Positions 28,866-34,714 of a stretch of 34,714 nucleotides of DNA are shown here, piece after piece. Source of the stretch: Paracoccus methylarcula (GTDB lineage: Bacteria > Pseudomonadota > Alphaproteobacteria > Rhodobacterales > Rhodobacteraceae); assembly GCF_003007735.2 (NCBI RefSeq), contig NZ_PXNQ02000017.1, positions 1 through 34,714 of the forward strand, in the 5' to 3' direction. Numbering within the stretch: position 1 is the first letter of the stretch; every line of letters starts with the position of its first letter. The position numbers were made by a program, and so were the translations under genes. The notes beneath the pieces were generated by a model. It was given only the letters and a program-made list of their open reading frames with translations, did not search any database and had not been told where the DNA came from.

Positions 28866-29557
28866 AACCCTGGCATTTCGAGCATGTCGCCGAAGGGCTC
28901 GCGGTGGAAGAGGAGGCGCTCAGCGAGGGAGTGTCCACCGTGTTTACCTGGACAGCACATCATTCCGCGATTGTCGTGCCGCGCGCCTGGACGCGACGGA
29001 AGGCCATAGCCGATGCCGTATTTGCCTGCGCAAACAGCGGATGGCCGGTCCTCACGCGTGCGAGCGGGGGCGGCGCGGTGCCACAGGGGGCGGAAACCGT
29101 AAACCTGGCAATTATCGCTCCTGCCAGTTCAGGATTAACGCTCGAGGCCGGATATGAACTCATCTGCGGCGCGATTCACGAGGCATTGAGACGGTTCGAC
29201 ATCGCCTCCGAAACCGGTGCGGTCCCCGGCGCGCTCTGTGACGGTATGTGGAACGTGACTGTCGGCGGGAGAAAGCTGGCGGGGACCGCACAGCGACGGC
29301 GCGCTGCACTGTTCGGGCCGGTTGCGTTGATCCATGCAGCCATTTTCACGAATGAATTGCCCGAGAGCCTTTGGCCTGTTCTGACTGGCCTTCACGAGGC
29401 CGCAGGCCAGCCGATCGAGCCCAATCCCGCTGCGCATATTCATCTCGGAGAATTGCTGCCTTCGGCGGCGGCCCGCCCGATGTTCGCAGGTGCCCTGGTT
29501 CGTGCGGCCGAAGAGCGTCTGAAGCCATGGAGGGGTACGGCGGAACGCGCGGCCTGA
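28862..29557 (+). CDS. Lipoate-protein ligase family protein, operon-dedicated
   Basis: 231 residues from ATG 28862, overlapping the E2 stop (ATGA). Family landmarks of biotin/lipoate A/B ligases: TRASGGGAVPQGAETVNLAI (serine 68 starting the SGGG adenylate-binding loop) and GGRKLAGTAQRRR (lysine 138, the essential lysine of the family). Length is close to short ligases without the accessory C-terminal domain. Genetic coupling suggests it loads lipoate or octanoate onto the 77-residue lipoyl carrier. The conserved histidine usual after SGGGAV is replaced by Pro-Gln, so the variant is unusual. Confidence 0.85.
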   Translation: MKPWHFEHVAEGLAVEEEALSEGVSTVFTWTAHHSAIVVPRAWTRRKAIADAVFACANSGWPVLTRASGGGAVPQGAETVNLAIIAPASSGLTLEAGYELICGAIHEALRRFDIASETGAVPGALCDGMWNVTVGGRKLAGTAQRRRAALFGPVALIHAAIFTNELPESLWPVLTGLHEAAGQPIEPNPAAHIHLGELLPSAAARPMFAGALVRAAEERLKPWRGTAERAA

Positions 29558-29614
29558 ATGTCGGGAAACGAGACTTTTACCCAGCCAAGAAAAACCACGC
29601 AAGGGAGGAATGAA

Positions 29615-30217
29615 ATGTTGCAGGGAAGAATTGTATTTCATCGGCTCAAGAAGCCTGAAAAGGACTATGCGGGGGTAAGCCGCCGGATGTTCCTGATGAC
29701 CACGGCAATGGCCGGAGTCACTGTGGGAACGATGACCGCAGGCGTCCGGCCGGGTCTTGCAGCGGCGTTGGACGATCAGCAATCCGCACAGCTTTTGAGA
29801 ATGGTGCAGGATATCTATCCCCATCCCGATCTGTTGCCTTTATCCGCCTATGAGGATGTTGTCGCGACTGTCCTGGCGGGTATGGACAATGACGAGTCCG
29901 CTGCGAAAGCCGTTCGCGAAGGTCTTACTCAACTCAACGCGATGGCGCAGGAAATCTACGGTTCCGCCTACGCGGATATCGAAGATCCCGATGCCCGCGA
30001 AGGCCTGCTGAGAACGGTGGAAAACGAGGGTTTCTTCCAGGGCATTCGCTGGAAGGCCTATTTCGGCATCTACGATAACAAGGAACTTTGGCCGCTTTTC
30101 GGCTATGAAGGCTCCTCCGTCGAGCATGGCGGCTATATCGACCGCGGCTTTTCCGACATCACATTCGTTCCGCAGGGTCCGACCCTCGAAGAACGTCTGG
30201 CCGAAGTCCAGAACTGA
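29615..30217 (+). CDS. Tat-signal small subunit, gluconate 2-dehydrogenase subunit 3 family
   Basis: ATG 29615 after GGGAGGA gives 200 residues; a start at 29558 would overlay this ribosome-binding site. A twin-arginine signal is visible (VSRRMFLMTTAMAGVTVGTM, Arg23-Arg24). The mature part matches the subunit-3/gamma family that partners GMC dehydrogenases: VQDIYPHPDLLPLSAYEDVV and EGLLRTVENEGFFQGIRWKAYFG. In known enzymes of this type the gamma subunit carries its catalytic partner through the Tat pathway. It lies 11 bases before the GMC gene, so a complex between the two is very likely. Confidence 0.85.
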   Translation: MLQGRIVFHRLKKPEKDYAGVSRRMFLMTTAMAGVTVGTMTAGVRPGLAAALDDQQSAQLLRMVQDIYPHPDLLPLSAYEDVVATVLAGMDNDESAAKAVREGLTQLNAMAQEIYGSAYADIEDPDAREGLLRTVENEGFFQGIRWKAYFGIYDNKELWPLFGYEGSSVEHGGYIDRGFSDITFVPQGPTLEERLAEVQN

Positions 30218-30228
30218 AGGAGGGCGAT

Positions 30229-31806
30229 ATGACACAGTTTGACCTGAACGACGACACCGTTGTTGTCATCATCGGCTCTGGTGCCGGCGGCGGCACGCTT
30301 GCCAATGAACTGGCGCAGAAAGGCATCAAATCGGTCGTGCTGGAAGCGGGCAAACGCTTCGATTTCGGCGATATAGAGAACGACGAATGGGCGATGTTCA
30401 ACAAGATTTCCTGGTTGGACAAACGCTACTCGGCGGGCGGCTGGCATGGCGCGGTGAACCATCCGAACCTGCCCGCCTGGATCGTCAAGGGCTTCGGCGG
30501 CTCCACCGTGCATTGGGCGGGCGTCTCGCTGCGGTTGAAAGACTATGAATTCAAGACCCGCACTACTTATGGTGAAATAGCAGGTGCCAATGTCGAGGAC
30601 TGGCCGGTCAGCCTCGAGGAAATGGTGCCCTGGTATGAAAAGGCCGAACTCAAGATGGGGGTGACGGGAAAGACGACCGGCATGCCACATCTGCCCTGGA
30701 ACAACGGGTTTCGTGTATTGGCCGAAGGATGCCGGCGAACTGGTCGCACCGATTACAATTCCGGACCGATGGCGATCAACTCTGTCGAGCGCGATGACCG
30801 CCCGTCCTGTCAGCAGATCGGTTTCTGCATGCAGGGCTGTGCAATCGGGGCCAAATGGTCGACCATGTATACCGAACTGCCCCGCGCCGAGGAGACTGGC
30901 AACTGTGAAATCCGCACCGAAGCCATGGCCCTGAAAATCGAGCATGACGAGAGCGGCAAGGTGACCGGCGTGGTTTATGCAGATGCCGACGGCAATCAAC
31001 ATCTGCAAAAGGCACGCGTTGTCTGCGTTGCAGGCAACACGATCGAAAGCCCGCGCCTGTTGCTGAATTCTGCCTCCAGCATGTTCCCCGACGGTCTCGC
31101 CAATTCCTCAGGACAGGTGGGTAAGAACTACATGACGCACACGACGGCGGGTTGTTACGCGGTGCTGCCCGAGAAGGTGCATATGTTCCGTGGTACTTCC
31201 GTCGCGGGGATTGTCGGCGACGAAGTGAAGGACGTTCCCTCCCGCGGATTCAACGGAGGCTACTACCTGGAATTCCTGTCGCTGGGTTTGCCGTTCATGG
31301 CGGCCTTCCTTGAACCCGGTAATACCGGTTGGGGGCGCAGTGTGGCGCGGGCACTGGAACAGTACGATCAGATGTCGGGTGTCTGGATTTGCGGCGAAGA
31401 CATGGCGCAGGAACAGAACGGCGTCACGCTGCACGAAAGCGAGGTCGACCAATACGGCCTGCCCGTGCCAGTGGTGGCCAAGACACCACATAACAACGAT
31501 TACGAGATGACCTCGCATGCCTATGAGACCACCGCCCAGATATACGAGGCCGTGGGTGCAACGGATGTCTACGAACTCCCTGCCTATCCTGCCAGCCACA
31601 ATATGGGCACCAACCGGATGCACGCCGATCCCTCAAAGGGGGTGGTGAACGCGCATGGCCAGTCCCACGACATCGCCAACCTGTTCGTGTCCGATGGTAG
31701 CCAGTTTACATCTTCGGGGGCGTGCAACCCGACCCTGACGATCGTGGCTTTGGCGATCCGTCAGGCAGAATATCTCGCCCAGGAAATGGGAGCGGGCAAC
31801 ATATAA
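30229..31806 (+). CDS. GMC-family FAD alcohol/sugar dehydrogenase with cysteine cluster
   Basis: 525 residues, ATG 30229 after GGAGGG. N-terminal FAD fold GSGAGGG (16-22) and VLEAGKRF. The C-terminal GMC active site is seen as SHNMGTNRM (His457) and SDGSQFTSSGACNPT (Asn500). Cys194, Cys200 and Cys204 (PSCQQIGFCMQGC) occupy the place of the cysteines that bind a [3Fe-4S] cluster in FAD glucose/fructose dehydrogenases. No signal peptide of its own: export would rely on the Tat-bearing partner. It probably oxidises an alcohol or polyol in the periplasm. The usual third, cytochrome c subunit is absent from the operon. The substrate is unknown. Confidence 0.9.
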   Translation: MTQFDLNDDTVVVIIGSGAGGGTLANELAQKGIKSVVLEAGKRFDFGDIENDEWAMFNKISWLDKRYSAGGWHGAVNHPNLPAWIVKGFGGSTVHWAGVSLRLKDYEFKTRTTYGEIAGANVEDWPVSLEEMVPWYEKAELKMGVTGKTTGMPHLPWNNGFRVLAEGCRRTGRTDYNSGPMAINSVERDDRPSCQQIGFCMQGCAIGAKWSTMYTELPRAEETGNCEIRTEAMALKIEHDESGKVTGVVYADADGNQHLQKARVVCVAGNTIESPRLLLNSASSMFPDGLANSSGQVGKNYMTHTTAGCYAVLPEKVHMFRGTSVAGIVGDEVKDVPSRGFNGGYYLEFLSLGLPFMAAFLEPGNTGWGRSVARALEQYDQMSGVWICGEDMAQEQNGVTLHESEVDQYGLPVPVVAKTPHNNDYEMTSHAYETTAQIYEAVGATDVYELPAYPASHNMGTNRMHADPSKGVVNAHGQSHDIANLFVSDGSQFTSSGACNPTLTIVALAIRQAEYLAQEMGAGNI

Positions 31807-31843
31807 CCTGACGCGTTTCTCCAGATAGGCGCTCCTCCCAACT

Positions 31844-31873
31844 GCAGCCGGTTTCGTCATCCGGCTGCTTTTT
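31844..31873 (+). terminator. Strong terminator of the dehydrogenase operon
   Basis: GCAGCCGG-TTTCGTCAT-CCGGCTGC, a perfect 8-bp stem, followed by TTTTT. It lies 38 bases after the GMC stop and exactly at the 3' end of the convergent regulator gene, separating the two transcripts. Confidence 0.9.
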
Positions 31874-33615
31874 CATTCGGGTCGCCTGAGGCCTTCTGCC
31901 GCGATCCAGCGATTGATGGTCGCTCTGCTTTTACCAAGCAGTTTTGCCGCCTTCGTGACATTCCAGTCGGTGCTGTCAAGTGCATCGCGCAGGCTGTTCA
32001 CCGTGCAGTGAGTGCCCTTGGTTTCGGTTTCAAAAAGTCGTTGCGGCAAGTCCGTAAGATTGATGCGGTGCCCATTGCTGCAGATCAGTACCTCGCGGAT
32101 GACCGAGCGCATTTCCCGGAAATTTCCTGGCCAGTTATGCTCAAGCAATTTGCTCTCTGCCCGGGGTGAAATGCTTGAGCCGTCGGGCAGTTCTTCCTTC
32201 AGAAGGATGTCCAGAACTTTCGACAGATCCCGGGTTCGTATGGGAGGAAGATCGATGACGGTTTGGCCAATCAGGTACAACAGCTTGTCACCGAGTATTC
32301 CGCTGTCGCGAAGGCTCGCCCATTCCCGATCTGCGGTGAAGATCAATACCAGCCGTGACAAGGGCTGTTCCTGCCGGGTGCAGGAGTGCTCGACATCCTG
32401 CATGAAGACTTCGAGTTCGCCCTGATCACTCACCGACAGCTTGTCAACATTGTGCAGCAGCATGGAAGCCGCACATCTTTCGACCGGATATTCCAAATGG
32501 AAGCGGGCCTGGTCGAGGATTATCCTGAAACGATCTTCCCCCGCCTCCTGAGCGCAGTCAAACGCAAGTGCCAGTGGCGAGATGAGGCCCAGATCACCAA
32601 GCAGCGCCTGTACAAACTGCACCTTTCCAACTCCGGCTTCGCCACAGACCAATAGTGGAATACGATGGTTCAGCACCTTGCGTGCGCGTTCGATGAGCAG
32701 ATCCAGACCACCACCCTGACGGGCGAGACTGGCGAGCGCTTCGCTCGGCCGTGCTCGCGGTAACGAGTTGGACATCGGAGGTATCAATTGTCTTATTCGC
32801 CGTCGCGGCACATCCTGAACCGGGCCGCGTACGCTGATGGTCAGGTCCTTGAGATCCGCAAGATGCTTTTCCAGAAGGTTCTGGTGTTCGGCGGGAACCG
32901 GAACGTCCGGCCAAAGAGGCAGATTCGCTTCGATATGGCCACGCTCGTCACAGGCCACGATCGTTTCGAAAAGCCGAACACCGTCAGCCTGGCGGGACAT
33001 CAGTCGGGCAGTCATCTTATCGGCATGAAAATTGCGAAAGAGCCGAACCTGAAATCGACTCGATGCCAGCCTTAGCATTTGCTCGCACCAGGTAATTTCC
33101 TCTTGCCTGCGGCTGGCAGAGCCAACAAGTGTGGCTGTTCCGATAATATTGTTCTGCGCGTCACGAAACGGAACGGAGGAGCAGGAAAAATCACGAAAAC
33201 ATCGATGGAAATGATCCGGCCCGGTCACCGTAACCACAGAGCCTGACCGAAGAGCCATGTCGATTCCGTTCGTGCCGGCCATGCGTTCGTCCCAAAGACC
33301 GCCGAGGCCGATCCCGGACCTCTCAAAATCCCGCTCATATCCGTCAGGTACATAAGCCTCGATGACAAAGCCGTCCGCGTCCGAAATCAACAGGCAATAT
33401 CTTGATCGGTCAGGTATCAGATATGCCCTGTTGATTTCCGGTGCGATGCCGCCGATCCGTTCGAGAAAGCTGTCGCGCTTGCGGGTCAACTCCGTTTCCT
33501 GAAGCCTCAGTATAGGATGCGTCGTGGTTTTGGACAGGCCATGCTGATAGGAGCATCGATCCTGCGAGGAGCGGATCAGATGCTTTTTGCTCGCATTGTC
33601 GGTCGGGTCGGCCAC
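31873..33615 (-). CDS. AcoR-like regulator: GAF, degenerate AAA+, Fis-type DNA-binding
   Basis: 580 residues, GTG 33615 with GGAGGGAGGA upstream. A GAF-type sensor region spans about 50-170 (GLGGLWDERMAGTNGIDMAL, then CSSVPFRDAQNNIIGTATLV), typical of AcoR activators. The AAA+ region starts at about 305. It keeps a Walker A-like GEAGVGK (325-331) and WPGNFREM (495-502) but lacks the GAFTGA loop needed to contact sigma54, and the Walker B site is changed to LLHNVDKL. The C-terminus is a Fis-type helix-turn-helix (541-577; NVTKAAKLLGKSRATINRWI). It probably binds the TGAGACA operators on both sides and works with sigma70, as the GAFTGA-less NtrC of Rhodobacter capsulatus does. Confidence 0.88.
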   Translation of the reverse strand: MADPTDNASKKHLIRSSQDRCSYQHGLSKTTTHPILRLQETELTRKRDSFLERIGGIAPEINRAYLIPDRSRYCLLISDADGFVIEAYVPDGYERDFERSGIGLGGLWDERMAGTNGIDMALRSGSVVTVTGPDHFHRCFRDFSCSSVPFRDAQNNIIGTATLVGSASRRQEEITWCEQMLRLASSRFQVRLFRNFHADKMTARLMSRQADGVRLFETIVACDERGHIEANLPLWPDVPVPAEHQNLLEKHLADLKDLTISVRGPVQDVPRRRIRQLIPPMSNSLPRARPSEALASLARQGGGLDLLIERARKVLNHRIPLLVCGEAGVGKVQFVQALLGDLGLISPLALAFDCAQEAGEDRFRIILDQARFHLEYPVERCAASMLLHNVDKLSVSDQGELEVFMQDVEHSCTRQEQPLSRLVLIFTADREWASLRDSGILGDKLLYLIGQTVIDLPPIRTRDLSKVLDILLKEELPDGSSISPRAESKLLEHNWPGNFREMRSVIREVLICSNGHRINLTDLPQRLFETETKGTHCTVNSLRDALDSTDWNVTKAAKLLGKSRATINRWIAAEGLRRPE

Positions 33616-33716
33616 GGGAGTCCTCCCTCCTGTTCGAATATATTACTGTGCACTCCAGCAAGCCTGCAATGATTTCGCGATCGCGGCAGGCAGAATCGCT
33701 GCAAAATCCCGAAATT

Positions 33717-33754
33717 TGAGACAGTTCAATGTCTCATTATCTGGAAATGAGACA
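33717..33754 (+). promoter_or_regulatory. Operator between regulator and pseudoazurin operon (site 2)
   Basis: TGAGACA (33717-33723), six bases, TGTCTCA (33730-33736), eleven bases, TGAGACA (33748-33754). Same elements as site 1. It lies between the divergent regulator and the 33842 gene, so it could also govern the regulator itself. Confidence 0.75.
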
Positions 33755-33789
33755 GCTTTCGCGGCGGTCCCGTCACTCGGCGATTATCT

Positions 33790-33819
33790 TTGTATCATTG
33801 AATCGGATTCGCCTATCTT
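33790..33819 (+). promoter_or_regulatory. Sigma70-like promoter of the pseudoazurin operon
   Basis: TTGTAT (33790-33795), 18-base spacer, TATCTT (33814-33819), then GAGGAGG at 33830-33836 and ATG 33842. The last half-site ends 35 bases before the -35 here and 36 bases before it in site 1. Confidence 0.55.
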
Positions 33820-33841
33820 TCCGAAACACGAGGAGGAAACG

Positions 33842-34114
33842 ATGCGTCCAAGAGAACCGTATCCTATGGCGCAAGTTGCTGGCTTTCAGGGACTATTCTG
33901 CGATTCAAATACGGTAAATGGCAAAGACCTGAAGATTCCTGCTGGTTTGCACAGCGAATACGATCCCAACAGCATGCATGTTTCGGCGTATTTTTTGCAT
34001 CATTTGGCCCATCCGCGGATTAGCTCCATCGAGCTCTTCCAATTCATCTGTTTTACCGAGATGCGGGCAAAGCCATGTCGGCTAACTCGTCAATCAGTTT
34101 CGAAACTGTTGTGA
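33842..34114 (+). CDS. Unknown 90-aa protein, first gene of the pseudoazurin operon
   Basis: ATG 33842 follows GAGGAGG at ideal spacing, directly after a promoter and operator copied from the E1 alpha upstream region. Even its first codons (ATGCGTCCA) resemble those of E1 alpha (ATGCAACCG). The product (MRPREPYPMAQVAGFQGLFC, later HVSAYFLHHLAHPRISSIEL) is soluble, with five histidines and three cysteines, and no recognisable domain or signal peptide. Pseudoazurin starts 16 bases later. It may be a real small protein, or a leader frame created when the promoter was duplicated. Function unknown. Confidence 0.5.
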   Translation: MRPREPYPMAQVAGFQGLFCDSNTVNGKDLKIPAGLHSEYDPNSMHVSAYFLHHLAHPRISSIELFQFICFTEMRAKPCRLTRQSVSKLL

Positions 34115-34130
34115 AGAAAGGAGCGGAGCC

Positions 34131-34574
34131 ATGAAGAATGTTCTTGCCGTCGCTACCTTCGGTCTAACCTGCCTTTGGGTTGCGGCAGTCAACGCCGAAG
34201 AGTTCGAAATCAAGATGCTGAACAAGGGCGAGAAGGGCGCAATGGTTTTTGAGCCGGATTTTGTGAAAGCTGCACCAGGAGATACGATCCACTTCGTTGC
34301 CACTGACAAGTGGCACAATGCCGAGATTATCCAGGGGATGATTCCAGATGGGGCAGAGGCCTTCAAGGGCGAGATGAATGAGGATGTCATTGTCACCCTC
34401 TCACAGGAGGGGGTCTACGGCGTTAAATGCGCACCGCATTACGGAATGGGCATGGTTGCCCTGATTGAAGTAGGGGTTCCGGAAAATATCGATGCCGCCA
34501 AGCAGTTTGACCATCCCGGCAAGGCGAAGGCGGTATTCGCGGAACTGTTCGAACAAGCCCTCGCAACCAAGTAA
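34131..34574 (+). CDS. Pseudoazurin, periplasmic type I copper protein
   Basis: 147 residues, ATG 34131 with AAAGGAG upstream. A 22-residue Sec signal ends AAVNA. The mature protein follows pseudoazurin closely: EIKMLNKGEKGAMVFEPDFV, DKWHNAE and VKCAPHYGMGM. Copper ligands His62, Cys100, His103 and Met108 correspond to His40, Cys78, His81 and Met86 of the mature family numbering, all at the same offset of 22. Pseudoazurins carry electrons in the periplasm, classically to nitrite reductase. Here it is next to a GMC dehydrogenase regulon and under the same operator, suggesting it serves as that enzyme's electron acceptor. No denitrification gene is visible in the window. Confidence 0.95.
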   Translation: MKNVLAVATFGLTCLWVAAVNAEEFEIKMLNKGEKGAMVFEPDFVKAAPGDTIHFVATDKWHNAEIIQGMIPDGAEAFKGEMNEDVIVTLSQEGVYGVKCAPHYGMGMVALIEVGVPENIDAAKQFDHPGKAKAVFAELFEQALATK

Positions 34575-34714
34575 TGCATAGCTGTATCCCTGACAGGAAC
34601 GGCGTGCTGGAAGGTGGTCGGCTGTATTGATGAGTTTTGGTTTATGTTCAATAGAATATGAAGGTTGTCATTCGGCAATGTGTTTTCTCGTTTTCGACAA
34701 CGATACCAGAGAAG

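Overview
The window looks like chromosomal DNA of an alphaproteobacterium of the Rhodobacteraceae/Paracoccaceae type. The grounds are high G+C coding DNA, a periplasmic pseudoazurin with all four copper ligands, a complete Kdp potassium ATPase operon, and IS5- and IS630-family insertion sequences. Genus-level assignment (Paracoccus-like) is inference only. No tRNA, rRNA or CRISPR array was seen.

Layout. (1) Bases 1-6716 hold the 3' part of a giant autotransporter adhesin gene. It contains an ~860-bp internal duplication and is split into three reading frames by two apparent one-base losses. (2) Bases 6717-8400 are a scar: a decayed IS5-family transposase abuts a decayed 3' fragment of a cyclopropane-fatty-acid synthase. 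(3) Bases 8500-12000 are an accessory stretch of very small genes. Two of them overlap out of frame and end at a good terminator, and two distant small genes share a duplicated promoter/leader cassette. A small SH3-type lipoprotein closes the stretch. (4) Bases 12161-23623 form a potassium island: trkH, an SLC13-type carrier with RCK_C domains, then divergently a 27-residue membrane peptide, kdpF, A, B (frameshifted), C, D and E. (5) An IS630 element (24332-25534), flanked by TA, carries a hairpin-forming in-frame insertion inside its transposase gene. (6) Bases 25700-34574 hold the most interesting part.

Part (6) encodes a 2-oxo-acid/acetoin-type dehydrogenase (E1alpha, E1beta) whose E2 is split into a free 77-residue lipoyl protein and a separate 229-residue catalytic domain. 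With them are a dedicated lipoate ligase, a Tat-signal small subunit and a GMC-type alcohol dehydrogenase with a cysteine cluster. A strong terminator follows. Convergent to this operon lies an AcoR-like regulator whose AAA+ domain has lost the GAFTGA loop. Divergent from the regulator are a 90-codon unknown gene and pseudoazurin. The same operator (TGAGACA-N6-TGTCTCA plus a third half-site) and the same sigma70-like promoter with 18-bp spacing precede both the dehydrogenase operon and the pseudoazurin operon.

Proposed working model (inference): a sigma54-independent AcoR-type regulator controls both operons. The exported GMC dehydrogenase oxidises an alcohol in the periplasm and may pass electrons to pseudoazurin in place of the usual cytochrome c subunit. 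The oxidised product is then cleaved in the cytoplasm by the ThDP/lipoyl complex. The substrate is unknown.
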